A stretch of DNA of 64,000 nt from Sipunculus nudus (Eukaryota > Annelida > Sipuncula > Golfingiida > Sipunculidae). This document shows positions 12,780 through 25,640 of the stretch, in pieces (the first letter of the stretch is position 1; each line of letters starts with the position of its first letter). The position numbers were made by a program, and so were the translations under genes. The stretch covers positions 7,978,741 through 8,042,740 of the forward strand of contig CM049318.1 in the NCBI GenBank assembly GCA_026874595.1, in the 5' to 3' direction. The notes below the pieces were generated by a model. The model had not been told where the DNA came from. It worked only from the letters and a program-made list of their open reading frames with translations, and searched no databases.

Positions 12780-15700
12780 CGCAGTGGTTCCAGTCACATG
12801 GCAACTTATTCACATTCGGGTGAACTTAAATTGATTCAAGGTAATCCGTCTTAGTATGGCAATTTTGCCCTCCTGGTCAAAATACATGAAATTACCGAGT
12901 GGTCAAGTGTGACGACCACCTGGTGGACTTAACAAGAGACACAACATGTTAAAAGCATGCAGACACGCACGCCGAGTTCAGACATGCACGCGGAGGTTTC
13001 AACGTTGCAAGCCTGTTTTATCAACGGAGGCAATGGCACACTTTTCCTACACCAAATGCATTGTGGTCTCCCAGTGACAGAAATAATACTTTATTTATAT
13101 ATTTATATTTACATTATTTATACAGTTAAATATGAAATTAATAAAAATAGAAAATTAGAAAAAGGAGTTTCTAAAATGCTTTAATAGGTCAATTTTCAAA
13201 AGGATCAGATCATTTTGTGATCTTTATTTTTGACGGTAGGGCAACTCAATATCGTGTTATTGTTCCTTGTAAGACAAATTGAACCCTGCAATAATGCACG
13301 TGTGATTTGTTGCCATAAAATACTTGACAAATCAACGCCAACATACGTCTCCATTTCAAACACCAGTTATACTGCCGAGTTCGGATTTTCGGTCGAACAA
13401 TCAGCCTTATTTGAGATTCATCCCAAAATTAAATGAAAATAAAAAATATCTATATTTTTTCACTCTGGGGGTCCTAAGGAAGTCCATTCACATAAAAAAT
13501 GACCCAAATAGTGATAAAAGGAAAAGAATCCCCCACGTCAATTACGGGCATTAATTGTGCAAAATCTGATTAATAAACGTGTAATTAAATAGTATCAAAC
13601 TTCATGTTGTTTATACAACTCCAGGATCTCTACGAAGCACATCTTCGTATCCTGCTTCAAATCGGCAAAATGTTTTAATGTTTTGTTTTATTTAGTTTCG
13701 TCATGTAAATAACAAATGGGTAAACCTTTCGATCAGGTCAAAGAGTCAACAGAACGATTACGCTGTCCAGTCGAATGCCTCAAACTTACTCTTGACAGAT
13801 CATTGCGCACATACTTCACCTTGTCATTGGCGCACGGTGACCTGGGATATGATCATTACACGGGTGACCTGCCAGGTCATATTCCGTAGACGAGGTCATG
13901 CAGGCGGTGGTTAGTGGGTCAAGAACTGTATAGTCACTCCAGTTTCCAAGTCAATAATCTAATTGCAAAAGGTTGCTCTTGATGAAGTTTTTTTTTGGTA
14001 AATGGTCTGCAAAATATGGAAAAGTTATATTTTTCTTTACTTGATTTTCTTCTTGACAAAAATGAACAGTTTGCCAGGTTCCATTCAGATTATTTCATAG
14101 GATTCCAAGTATACCCTTAATTGTCCTGTTCTAAGACAGAGTTCGTCGAATTGAAAGAAATTTAGTGTTGAAACTTCGACAAGCGAGTACCTCAAACTGC
14201 GTATGTGGACAACCGTGTACCGGGCTAATCATTTCAATCTTGAGAGGTCTTGCCAAGAAATCAATTTATGTACTTTATGCAAATCATCAGTATCACGTGC
14301 CATCTTGTCGTGTTGTGCATGGCTGGCCATGTTTCAATGATTAATGTTTTTGTTTTCTTCGTCCTTAGGATAAAATAAAGCTGCTGACAAAAAAATATGA
14401 TTTATTAACAAAACTGCCTTCCTGTAATTACGTGTGACTGATAATAAATAGTCTTGATAAAAAAAAAAAAAAGAGAGCATTTAATAGTACTGACGCTGAC
14501 GGAACGCGCAGACCGTCTGCACATTTTCAGCTTGTCTTTTGACGATGTCTCACTAAATTTATTGACTGGTAAAGGGTTGATGACTAAGCTTGTTCTGTGA
14601 CCCCTATCACTTAAGTTTTCACCACAGACGGAGTGACCATGCGTGGACTAGCTGACAAAGTGACTGACATTCAAGATGACTATACTACCTTTCTGTTTAT
14701 TCAATTACAACGACCAATACTTGCTCATCCACAAACAACGCAGGAACTACTACATGTCCTCGGCCAAATCATCTTGGATTCAGTTGACAGCAGTTAACAA
14801 CCCATACGGCATGCAGAATACGTATGTCTTTGAAACGAAGGCACAGAGCTTTCTCTGTCCCATAGATTTGAAACAGTCTATCATAGGTTAAATGTATATC
14901 AAACTTAAGGCAATCCGTGAAATCTTTTTCCAAACATACTTGTGGCAAACCAAACTGCTTATAACATTTTTGGAATGAGGTAAGCTTCTGCCGTTTTCCG
15001 AAAGGAAACGTTACCGGTAAGACACTGTTTTTGCATCAAACCTGGAACGATGGTTATGAGAGTCCATAACATTCTCAGCCTTGATTGGTATTCATAATTC
15101 CTTGGAGCTTTTATAAAAATAGGACAGAAAATGTGAATATCACCGTACACAGACTGCCATTTTGTTTAAATCAACGTGTTTATAATGTGTGGGAACCCAC
15201 TAGAATAATCAAAACAAATTCAACACGGGCATCTGGCAGAAAGTCAGATAAGCCAGAGCTTTGCAAATGGCGTTTTGCAACAAGTGACATTTCTACCTCC
15301 GCATATATGCAACCTACCACCTTAGGTTACATGTTTTCCCTTTTGTCAACATTGCTGTGTTTACAAAGACATTGATAAATAAGTTCATACATCCTCCACG
15401 GAAGCTTTATAAGAACTTTTCATAACAAGAATTAACCTTAAATTATTTACAAAATCACAGAGGAAGCACAAAACATAAATTCATTTTTGAAAGGTAGGCG
15501 AATAGGCCCCTTTAATATATACACAGAGGAAATCAGAAATCACAATTTCATTTTCAAAGGTAGATGATTGGGCACCTTTAAAGCATCACCTTTCCTTAAG
15601 AAACTAGAACAATGATGGGTTATAGAAAGGGCCCCGCAAAGGGCCCATAGACTTCCAGTGCGGGCTGAGTGATGCGTGATAAAATATAATTATAATTCAG

Positions 15701-15880
15701 GAACTGATTACATGCAGAGACAGATTAAACTGACTCAAAACAGTATTTAAAACAACTGATCAAAGATGCTGAGGTTAAATATAAGTGAGAGCCTGGTACA
15801 TGTATAAAGATATATGAGTGTTGCATCGCATGCAACAGAGGTATAATTACATCTGATGTATTAAACTGCAAGCTTGGTTA
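12780..15880. other. Intergenic sequence, no recognised gene
   Basis: Nothing beyond short A/T homopolymers (for example 14459-14473) is supported. The ORFs in this interval are short and do not resemble any family I know. Confidence 0.5.
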
Positions 15881-15884
15881 ACCT

Positions 15885-16140
15885 ATAAATCAGTAGGAGG
15901 GTCCCTTGACCTTTGACCTTGTGATGTCGAAATCAATATGGTTCTTCCCCTATTATAAGGTGATCCATAGATGCAAGATGAAGGTTTAGGATGTGTCTAC
16001 ATGCTTTTTGAAGAAAAGTCGCGTAACCTTTTCCTTTTACCTTGCCTCAAACTTAAAAACCTTCTTTTCCTATTGGCAAGGAAGCCATATGTAGCAGATG
16101 GAGGTATGGGATGTTAACTTTGGCTTAAAATGAGTAACGC
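15885..16140. repeat. Interspersed repeat fragment containing a DR1 motif
   Basis: The stretch starting CCCTTGACCTTTGACCTTGTGATG and continuing with AAATCAATATGGTTCTTCC resembles a dispersed repeat common in marine invertebrates ('gaccttgacctttgacc...ccaaaatcaatagg'). That resemblance is from memory. TGACCTTTGACCT at 15907-15919 is a perfect direct repeat of the nuclear-receptor half site with one base spacing on the minus strand. Confidence 0.4.
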
Positions 16141-18180
16141 AGTTTTTACTCGTGGAATATCTCGATAGCCCGGTGCATACAAACACTCAAATCCAGAAAC
16201 CTCTGTAATAACATATCAGTCTTAAATGAAATGCATGACTATCCTCATTCTAATTCAAAAGACATGCCACGCTACAAAAAAGGAGATACTGAATTGTGGC
16301 GGGTAGCATTTTTTTTTTACAATTTCAAGGGATAAAATACAAGGAGGCTTGAACTTTGCTTGTACAAAAAATGTAAATGTGCCCGTCCATGCATATACCA
16401 TGGAGATATAATTATATGATGAAGAGGAAAATGATACCGGCCCAAGAATTAACAATGCCCAACAGAACCACACAGTGGGGAACTTACTTATCACATCAAC
16501 TATCTGATTATAGTTGATGCGTTCTATATTGAGAAAAATACTCCACAGGTGCCTGCAATAAGATAATGAGGGCCAATTAGATGAGCCACTTGTGCGATCA
16601 GTCTAGTTCAACACAATATCACACCTATCGCACATTCAACCTGCCAAGACACTATTACTGTATAAAAACGTCCCCGTCCTCTCACTGTTATCTGTCTGTT
16701 CCCTCGTCGTTATTGTAGAGATAATAACATGTTTGACATTTGCTGTCACGGAATAAATGAGGTCGTATCGTGTGCCTTCCAGGCTACTATCAATGAACAC
16801 GTGATTTATGACATAAGAATCAGCCCGACACATGTAGATAAATATTGTTACAACCATTACATAATACTCCATATAGGTTCCCATCACTCCACGAGTAATG
16901 CATAACTTTATGATATAATAAAGGTATTATAAAACGTGTTAATTGCGTATTATGTAACTGGGAGTTATTTATGCCTTCGTAACCTGGCACGGTCGATCCT
17001 CTTACATTTAGGTATTCCAAAAATATGGTCTTTTTGGCAGTACAGCATGGATCCACCATTGGGGTAAAGTGTTTATAGATTCATAAATACAATTCCTATA
17101 TGAAACAGAAGGTGTACAACAGGTGCTGTTAAATCTGATGGTGTAGACGTGTCAATCGTGTAAAACCCAAGATTTATGCCCAGCCCAGATAAATATATAT
17201 TCAAATTTGCTTACGGTAATCGTAGGAGTACTTTGTCTGTATATTGTTTGGTATAAAAACAGAAACCGTAAAATATTTATAATCGCCATTGCTTTCACGG
17301 GTGTGATGTTTCTGACAAAACTATATTCTCAATTTCATAACAGGTCTTGTACAGGCTTTGAGATCAGCAATAAATGGAAAAGCTTATCGGGGCTAAAAGG
17401 CCGAAGTGCAATATAAACTATACATTATACTGCAATACTGCTGGTCTCTCTGTTTGAGTTAGTCAGTAATGACATCACTTCTATGTATAAACAAGTTTTC
17501 GTGAATATCCATATATAAAAAGTATAATTTATGCACCATGCCTGAGACAAAGTCCTTTTTACAAGAACATATTTGCACATTGAAATGTATGCATTCCTGT
17601 CGTGATGGCGGCACACACAAAAGTTTGTGTCATGCCGAACTTAAATGTTTTCCTTCTCATGTATATGGGTTTGTCGTGCAGGTTTTGTTTGTAAATCCGG
17701 GGCATGTCAACAAACGCGAGCTTGTGGTGAGAGCTGCCGAAAGGCCTTTGTACCTGGCACTACCCGCATGTACGGAAGGACCGTGAGACGTGGTCCCGTG
17801 AGTTGTAGTACTATAACTCGTACGACAATCAGTGCGTTACATAAGTGCGCGCTACAAAGTCATTATATAGTGCAAATCGGTACATTTAATAAAACATGCA
17901 ATAAATAAATTTATTTTGATATACTATATACTTCCTGGCAAAATCAAAGATATCTCAGCTGTGTTGCTGAAGGAGTGCGATTTGTTTTAAGAAATTAAAG
18001 GGTAGGAAAGTTTCGAATTTGAATAAGTCACAGTCAAAACACGACCCCCCCCCCCCCAAAAAAAAAGATTTTATATCAAATCATCATTGAGCAGACCTTT
18101 TTCCTTACATATAATGTAGTCAATGCTGCAAATACCCGAGTAATTTATAAACAAAATACGGAATACCAATTCATACATTA
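16141..18180. other. Intergenic sequence, no recognised gene
   Basis: No supported gene. A 13-base C run followed by an A run lies at 18045-18066. Confidence 0.5.
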
Positions 18181-18197
18181 GTAAATTCAACCGACTG

Positions 18198-18322
18198 TAT
18201 CAATCTGAGAACAACAACTGGAAAACTGTGCATATGATGCTGCAAGTGACCACCGGGCTTTGATTCAATCTGAGAACAAAAACTGGAAAACTATGTGCAT
18301 ATGATGCTGCAAGTGACCACAT
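18198..18322 (+). repeat. Direct duplication, two copies of about 60 bp
   Basis: The block TCAATCTGAGAACAA.AACTGGAAAACT followed by GTGCATATGATGCTGCAAGTGACCAC occurs twice with very few differences (start about 18198 and about 18264). Confidence 0.85.
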
Positions 18323-18462
18323 CTGACTACTGCAGATGACCATTTAAGAGATGACCACTAGAGATGCCCAGTTTTTCTCTCTTTATGTCTCTTTAATGGG
18401 AATTGATCTGATCATTGTCTTTACCGATATCGATGATATCTGAAATCAAACCCCTTAAAGAC

Positions 18463-18535
18463 ATACATGCACGTATACACGGCAGCTGTACCGGCTACAT
18501 GCATGTATACACGGCAGCTGTACCGGCTACATGTG
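18463..18535 (+). repeat. Direct duplication, two copies of 33-34 bp
   Basis: The unit (ACATGCA.GTATACACGGCAG then CTGTACCGGCT) is present twice in tandem, ending in ACATG. It sits at the left edge of a locally GC-rich island (about 18450-18980). Confidence 0.9.
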
Positions 18536-18539
18536 AACC

Positions 18540-18985
18540 TAGCAAGATAGTTTAATGTTGGCAAGGTAACGGACGCGCCGTGTGTGTGAGCGATATTTTC
18601 AATCAAAAACACGATGGCGGTTTCAATTAGCGGTAGCCGGTGTCACTGGTGCACTAACCGAGTATAACGTATGTTCCTGGGCTTACCTGTACTAGGTGTC
18701 TTCAGCGCTGGCTTCCAGTCCAGCGGTTGGACGCCGTGTGTTTTAATCACGACAGGTGCCGGGTGTCATGTAGCGTGTTCCTCTCGATGCTAGATAGAGA
18801 ACTGTGGCCCCGTTGATTTCCCTGCACGCCGCCCGGGCGGCAGACGCCCGTGTTTCCCCGTGTGTTGTACCTATAGCGTTGTGTGTTGTACCGACCGCCG
18901 GTGGTTATTAAACCGTGACCACACGATGTATATTGTGTACTTGCGGGCTTTTCAATACATGACGCACCGGCCACCGTGGTGAATT
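18540..18985. other. Locally GC- and CpG-rich segment
   Basis: By eye this stretch is clearly richer in GC and CpG (for example GCCGCCCGGGCGGCAGACGC near 18827) than its surroundings. It is bounded by a TC microsatellite. It could be a CpG-rich promoter or a foreign repeat. No coding region, TATA box or splice-supported exon is recognised. The 75-codon minus-strand ORF has no family resemblance. Confidence 0.35.

Positions 18986-18987
<2 letters not shown>

Positions 18988-19040
<53 letters not shown>
18988..19040. repeat. (TC)n microsatellite
   Basis: About 26 uninterrupted TC units. Confidence 0.95.
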
Positions 19041-19044
<4 letters not shown>

Positions 19045-20700
19045 CATATTCAGTTGTAAAACTGAGATTAAAACCCAAATAGAAATAATTTTGGATCGTT
19101 ATTTTATCCTATGGAAAGCACAAGATGTCGTTTTTTGAGTGGTTATAGGAAAAGGAAATATCATCAGTATTATTTTTTTCATTCAAACTGAATGATGAAT
19201 ATCCTTTAGTTTATGATGATTAGTACATGAAAACAAAGACAAATACGAATAAGTTGTTACTTAATTCAGACTATTTCTGCTTCTTTTTATTATTATGCGA
19301 AATGGCTAAGTTCTGAAACAACAAAAAAGCTTAAAACTTTGAACCGTGAGTTGAGACACTGAAGGTTTACATTTAGAGATTAAGATCGATAAATCTTGCA
19401 TCAGTTATAGAATTGACACACCCGATGTATCTAGCAGGAATTCTGGTGATGCATTAAACACAGAACACAGAACTGTTATTTGATGTACTAAAGTAAATTA
19501 ATTAAAATATGTATCACCTATATTGAGTTTTTTTTATTGAAAAATATAACAATAAAAATAAACATATTTGATAAGTGTATCGGAAAATTGCCAAGAACAG
19601 CAATATGGCTTTGTAGGAATGATTATAGGATTTGCAATTTTAAACCGAATTCCAGATATGGAAAAGACTGTAAACCGCTTAGATTTTGTTTATGTTTTCT
19701 TCATTGAATTGTGAAAAAGTTTTAATGACATTTTTACCGTGATGAAAAATATATGTTAATGTTATACTTTCTAATGACATATATATAACAATTGATACAG
19801 CATGAAGCTAATTTGACATTTTGACGCTTCATTAAGGTTGGGGTTCAGATCAGTGATCCAAATATGTAATTTAGTTACATTTGAAACAGTAATATTTCTC
19901 ATTACCAATCGTTAAGTTAAAAAGCAGAAGTTATCATACAGGAATAGCTAATGAAAATAAACATGTGAAAGTTTACTTTTTATACCCGACATTTTTTTTT
20001 ACCATAAGCCCCATGGTACTTGTCTTTTTTTAATTGCAAAAGTATAAAACGGTGATTGACGTTTGCACACTTGGCATAATGGTGGCACTTAATTCTTTTT
20101 AGTTATCCAAAGAATAGGTCGGGCGGGAAAGAGTAAAGAAAACGTACATAAATGTCAGAGGTGTTCATTTTATCGGTTATCAAATTGCACGGTCCAGCAA
20201 TGCTACCCGAAGGAACCGTTTCAAAAGTACTTTCCTTACAAAAGAAGACTATTAACCCACATGAAGACAAACCATTCACGATCGTCAGGTCTCTATAATG
20301 CTGCTGTTCAAAACATTCGACGGCAGTTCTTTTTGTTACATCAAACTTTTTTGTAATTGATATATCTGTCCGTTGTCCCGAGGGATAACAATATTATTTT
20401 TTTAAAGATGTGTGAATGTCTTAAGCATAATATAGCAGACAAAATTAGCTGGAGACACCAACCATGTAAGCAAACACAGAAAATAATACACATAAAATAT
20501 AACCATTCCAAAGTAGTAATTCAAGCAACCATATGTTCAGCCAACCATTTAACTGCAAGTCAAAAAAGACAAGAAGGCTGGATCAGTTCAGTCATCGCGA
20601 GGCGATATTTCACGAGGGAGAGAGAGACAGACGGACAAACACGCAAACAGATACGCAGATAGAGTCGCAATGCATGTATGAGGACTGTACATATATATTT
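19041..20700. other. AT-rich intergenic sequence
   Basis: No recognised gene. AT content is high throughout, with no repeat that I could match elsewhere in the window. Confidence 0.5.
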
Positions 20701-20704
20701 TTAT

Positions 20705-21215
20705 ACGCCCGTCTATGACAGAACGTATTATTGTATACGGAGGTCCTTCCGTCCGTCGATTAACTTTTATTGACGCCGCGATAGCTTACTAGGATTTCGA
20801 TTGATTTTCCACGAAGCTTAAAGTAAGTTCTTACCCTTTGATTGTCGATTTTGATTTTGATTATAGGCAAAACCCATGCACATTTAATGAGGTCAGATTT
20901 CACCAAGCTACTTTTTGGTGTCGCCGCGATAACTTACCAGGGATATGATGGATTTTTATGAAATGCATTGGAAACAATCAATAGAATATCACGCCTAAGT
21001 TCGATTCCCGGCAAAAGCCATGCATATCTTATGAGGTCAGGGGTCACCATAATTTGGTCGCGTCGTGATGACTTGCCAAATATTTGATGGATTTAAAAAG
21101 ATTAACCAATCACGTTTTCACCTGAATTAAAGTCTCGGCAAAAACCACATATATTTAATGAGGTCAGAGGTCACAGGACCTATTATGCACCCTTGCAGTG
21201 CCATTGTTCTTCTAC
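20705..21215 (+). repeat. Interspersed repeat, DR1-bearing family, copy 1
   Basis: This begins near TACGGAGGTCCTTCCGTCCGTCG. Inside are three diverged subunits of about 150 bp, each containing 'GATAACTTACCAGGG..TTGATGGATTTT..ATGAA', '..TTCGATTCCCGGCAAAA.CCATGCATAT' and 'TTAATGAGGTCAGAGGTCAC'. It ends near CTATTATGCACCCTTGCAGTGCC. The copy at 52462-52965 has the same start, subunits and end. AGGTCAGGGGTCA (21035-21047) and AGGTCAGAGGTCA (21161-21173) are DR1-type motifs. No protein is encoded. Confidence 0.75.
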
Positions 21216-21717
21216 TTCTGGCTTTGGTTTTATCCGTGGCGTATTTGTGCTTCATTTCAGTTTCGGATTGACCAATTCATTATTTTTTTTTCTAATATTT
21301 TTATTGATGTACAAATAAAATATTAAAAAAAAATGTCATGAAGACTTTAAATATGGTTTACGTGTAAGTGATCATCCTTTTCCCTTGCCCATTCCTGTTC
21401 TTTTATTGAACATTCATCGTATAGGTATTAAGTACCTTGTACTTACTACCATTGAAATCTTTCGATAATGTAATTTAGGACCGTCATTTCAGTTGTGTTC
21501 GTTTCTTAAACAGGTCTGTTTTTCAAGGCCTGTTTGGCAATCCTGAATTTTGGGTTCTTGTAACGTACTAGTATGCCCTGATTTATACGTTAATTATTAT
21601 TTTGACATCTGGCGTATTCATGTGCTTTTTTTCATTATAAAAAGTTAGGCTTTATTCAACTGTCTATAGATATGAAAGATAATTGTGGTATTAAGTAATA
21701 AATCTTTTTGTGGAGGT

Positions 21718-21940
21718 GACCGCTTCCATTTTTTAAATGCTAGCTTAGATAAGTGTGTACATCTGCAGAATTCCACACCGGCTTCTGAACGACGTGACAG
21801 GGCAATAGCACACGCGCTCCTTATTTTATATCCTGATGTTAATAAGGCCCATGACCACTGCACCTTCGGACCCTGTGTGTAATTGTTCCCATTGCTCGAA
21901 CCCTCGAAAGGCGTATTCGTGTTTGAGTGAAATAAAAACT
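21718..21940 (-). mobile_element. SINE-related sequence, antisense copy
   Basis: Aligned against the reverse complement of the SINE at 47585-47990, this stretch shares CTTCCATTT, AAGTGTGTACATCTGCAG, AATTCCA, ACAGGG..TAGCA, TATCCT, CACTGCACCT..GGACCC, CCCATTGCT and TGAGTGAAATAAA in the same order. The tRNA-like head of the 47.6 kb copy is not matched here, so this is a body fragment. Confidence 0.65.
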
Positions 21941-22515
21941 TGCTTGAACAGAAGTTTCCCTAACACATGTTCCTTCATGAGAAACCTGATATTTAATTCC
22001 CCTCAGTATTTGTATGACTTTGATATGTCTACACAATTGATTTATAAAACCTCATTTTATATAATGATGTTAACCGGGCCCGGTGACTACTGCACCTGCG
22101 GGTCATGCGTATGTAACTGTTCCCATTGCTGGAACCCCCGGAAGGCGTACTCGTGTGTGAGTGAAATAAAAACTTGCTTGAACAGAAGTTTCCCTGACAC
22201 ACGTTCCTTCATGAGAAACCTGATATTTAATTCCCCTCAGTATTTGTATGACTTTGATATGTATACACAATTGATTTATAAAGCCTCATTTTATATAATG
22301 ATGTTTATCAGGTCCGGTGACTACTGCACCTGCGGACACTGCGTATGTAATTGTTCCTATTGCTGGAACCCTCGGAAGGCGTACTCGTGTGTGAGTGAAT
22401 TAAAAACTTGCTTGAACAGAAGTTTCCCTAACACACCTTGCTTCATGAGAAACCTGATATTCAATTCCTCTAAGTATATGTGTATGACTTTGATATGTAT
22501 AAACAATTGATTTAT
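21834..22515 (+). repeat. Three-copy tandem array (about 233-bp unit) derived from a SINE body
   Basis: Three direct copies begin at TGATGTTAA/TGATGTTTA (21834, 22065, 22299), with periods of 231 and 234 bases. The first part of each unit (ACTGCACCTGCGG to GTGAGTGAAATAAAAAC) is homologous to the antisense body of the SINE at 47.6 kb. The second part (CTTCATGAGAAACCTGATAT...) is not found there. Because the differences keep the frame open, a 224-codon ORF spans the array. It is explained by the repeat and is not annotated as a gene. Confidence 0.8.
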
Positions 22516-22519
22516 AAAA

Positions 22520-23677
22520 CCGATTGTATGTTGCAGATATAAAACATGAGTTAATATAAAACGAAATTCCTAATTGCCTTTATGATCACATGGGTTTTGC
22601 TGAAAGTGCAAAATGTCCAGTATTGGACGTTCAATACGTCTTGTTTACACTGTTTTGCGATTTGTTACAATCGTGTTGCATACAGATTTATTATAATGTT
22701 TACCTGCCGAATCCATATAAGGAGGACACTGCTGTGATTGTTTAATTTTATGTGTCTTAAACCTTTGGGATTAAGATTTTCTGGCTCATATTAACAATGT
22801 CAATTCTCTGAAATAATACTGAAACAAAATATTGTTTTTTTTCACTCCCTTTGATTAATAGCTTAAACATTATATTTAGTCTCTTTTATTAAAAATTTCG
22901 ATTACAGTGACAACAGGGTTTCCACATTCTGTCAGAATCCCCCAGTTATTAATTTGACATGCAGCAATTCTCGCTACATATACTGTCATATATTATTCCT
23001 TGTGAAAGCCATTTTGAAAAACAGCAAACTTTTTAGCTCGTAGGAATTCGTCTCTTGTATAATATTATGGTCCATACGTATGAATCAAATTGAACAAAGT
23101 CTCGGAAATCAACTTTTCGACCTTTGACACCAATTGGTTAAACAAGACACTTAGTTGCCAGTCATGAATATTCATGAATATCTTTCAGTCTCTGCTATAG
23201 TGGCGACCGAGTTACAAGAGGTAAAATATGTTAAGTTAAGCACAACCAGGTGAAGAGGGGTCGCCTCACAAACACAGAAGGGGTATGAGAGTTGAAGACT
23301 TATGGCTCTTTGTTTGTCTATATTCTTACCGAGGGAACCACACTCATAGTTATGCTAAAACCAGGACAAATTAAGATCTACACAATAATAACCCAAGGCT
23401 CATTTCACATACATAAACCTCCAACATAGGGGCGCCGGGGTTCTCACTGAGCCGGAACGTCATGGGTTATTGACTGGGTTTCGTGTTCCATTACATACCC
23501 CTTTCCTGTTGAAAAGACATCTCTTTCGTGAATATTTGTTCCATCAAGGAACGCTAATAGGATAAAATGACGACACAGAAGTCGTGTCAGTATTGTTAAA
23601 AATGGAAATGCGACTATAATGTATTCGTGTCTTTGTGCGTGACTGTCTGTCTTACTGTTCACGGTCTGTTGCTCCAG

Positions 23678-23680
<3 letters not shown>
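22520..23680. other. Intergenic sequence, no recognised gene
   Basis: No coding region is supported. A short ATGAATATTC tandem pair lies near 23165. Confidence 0.5.

Positions 23681-23730
<50 letters not shown>
23681..23730. repeat. (TA)n microsatellite
   Basis: 25 uninterrupted TA units. Confidence 0.95.
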
Positions 23731-23733
<3 letters not shown>

Positions 23734-24076
23734 TCCTTGTTCTATTTGTGTAAGTCTTTATGTAGCACCTTCGTTTTCTGACACAAGTGTCTACCGGGAT
23801 GTGACCCCATCCGACTACTTAAATAAATAATAGGCCAGCTTGCCCAGCTAGTCCTTATGCGGCTTAATATATATCCTTAACTTACACCTGAATTACCTCA
23901 AGATGAGGGGTATTCTATTATGGAAAAAGTGGTTAAATCAAATCTTGGCACGTCCACATCCACACATGATAAATCTCCTCAGCTGTTATACACTGCAGTC
24001 TACTATGCAGTGTGCATCCGCTACACGGCGCTCTAATTTCTTTGCGCTGTGCCAGCTCTGGTGGTGAGAACCAACC

Positions 24077-24108
24077 TCCCCCCCCCCCTCCCCCCCCCCC
24101 AAAAAAAA
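24077..24108. repeat. Poly-C / poly-A tract
   Basis: Two C runs separated by a single T, followed by eight A. Confidence 0.9.
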
Positions 24109-24364
24109 CTCACGACCTCCCTGCTTTGAGTCCTTGCTGATACTGTCTAATGACCGAAACTGCAAGTATAAAATAGCACTCGTCTCGAGGCTCTGTCGTT
24201 TCACAGATGGAGCTCGGCTCATGATTGGCATGGATGGGTCTTCTCTGCTCGGTGAAGGGAATGTATGCTGCTTTTGCCTTTCTTGCTGTGGGCGCTGTGG
24301 CTTTTCTGTAAAGTCTCCGGGGCGGAAAAACGGTGTAGACAAGTCAAAAATTGAATATATGTGA

Positions 24365-25640
24365 CCCATAAAGGTCCTTGAGGCATTTTAAATTAAAAGT
24401 GGTAAAGCTTAGATTTAGGGTATTTCGAGGGTGATGAATTCGAAAATGACTGTTTACAGGTGTGCGGTCTTCACCTTCAAAATTCGAAAAAAAAAAAAAT
24501 GGCCGTCATTTCAACACAATTTGTAACCAAACTTGGGTTGAATGCAACACAGAAGGTTAGAAGTGGTGTTAATACCTATGTTTGTGATACTGATGAATCC
24601 ATGTTGACTACTACAAAACTTGTACCTAGCTTGGGTTTGCTGCCAAGATTGCTGCAATATTGAATTTCAAGATGGAGGCTTGCTGTTCAATTTTCCTGCA
24701 TATTGCCGTCTATTTTCATCTTTTATAACATTTAATCACTGCCAATACTGGAAGACAGATATTTTGGAAATTTTATGTGTTAGGTTTTTGGATTAGATTG
24801 CAAGCAAATTGGCTAGCGAGCGGTTGATGATCCAAAGAGGGCGCATTTTTTTCAAAATGGCCGCCAATATCAGTTACGTCATCATAACTTGGTCAATGAA
24901 GCTAACAGCACTACGATTCTGAGGTTTTTACCTATGTTTTAAGGGTCAAGAAATCTAGTCAATTACTAAGAAGAGTCCAGTGCCTATTCCAGGATGGCGT
25001 CTACTTAAAATGAATTCTGCCTATATTTCGGTTCCAGAAGCTCGTAGAAGTATGATTCTGATGTCTTTACCATGTGTTTAGGGTAAAGGAATCCAATAAA
25101 TACTTTGAGAAGATTTCTTAATCATCAATTTTCAGATAGTGGCCTAAATATAAAAATTGCTACCGAGTAAGATCTAGACATTTATGCCTATGTTAATTTT
25201 TGTGGTACATAGTCAAATGCAAATTCACCCAAAATTTGGCTTTTTGGGCTCAATTTTTGTAAATCTTCCAATGATGATTACTTCTACTCCATCATGGCTG
25301 ATTACAGGAATGCCAAGATTAAAATGTAAGCAATACCTTCTGACAAACTTCCGGAAATAAACTTATTGTAATTTTAGGGTGGAAATGTGTGGTTTCATTT
25401 TGAGCATTATAAAATTAAGGTTATATCCTGTTGTACAACTATTTGCTGCGGTACTTTGTCTGACTTTTCCCTTTCTTTGAGTCAAACGGAGGGGTTGTGT
25501 GTATGTGTGTGCGTTCAAATTAAGGCATTAGGTGCCAAATTTGACAAAAACTGTTTTTTATTAAGTTACCGGATGTGTAGATTAGATACCATAAAACAGG
25601 CATATTTGTACATAAAGGTTTAATATATGAACCAAAAAGG
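24365..25640. repeat. Probable unclassified interspersed repeat
   Basis: Blocks such as AAAATGGCCG.CA, 'TTTACCTATGTTTTAAGGGTCAAGAAATC' / 'TTTACCATGTGTTTAGGGTAAAGGAATCC' and 'GATTCTGAGG' / 'GATTCTGATG' recur inside the stretch, giving a loose internal periodicity of about 170 bp. This style (ATGGCCG phrases, long non-coding internal periodicity) is typical of non-autonomous dispersed repeats. No termini were found. Confidence 0.35.

Noticed and set aside
20994-21013. B-box-like TTCGATTCCCGG as part of a tRNA
   Set aside because: No A box at the proper distance; the motif recurs as part of the DR1-bearing repeat subunits.
21836-22510. 224-codon cysteine-rich ORF with three repeats
   Set aside because: The repeats are a tandem amplification of SINE-body antisense sequence; the frame has no start context, domain or splice support.
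23986-24369. 127-codon minus-strand ORF
   Set aside because: Contains poly-C-encoded glycine runs and has no recognisable domain.
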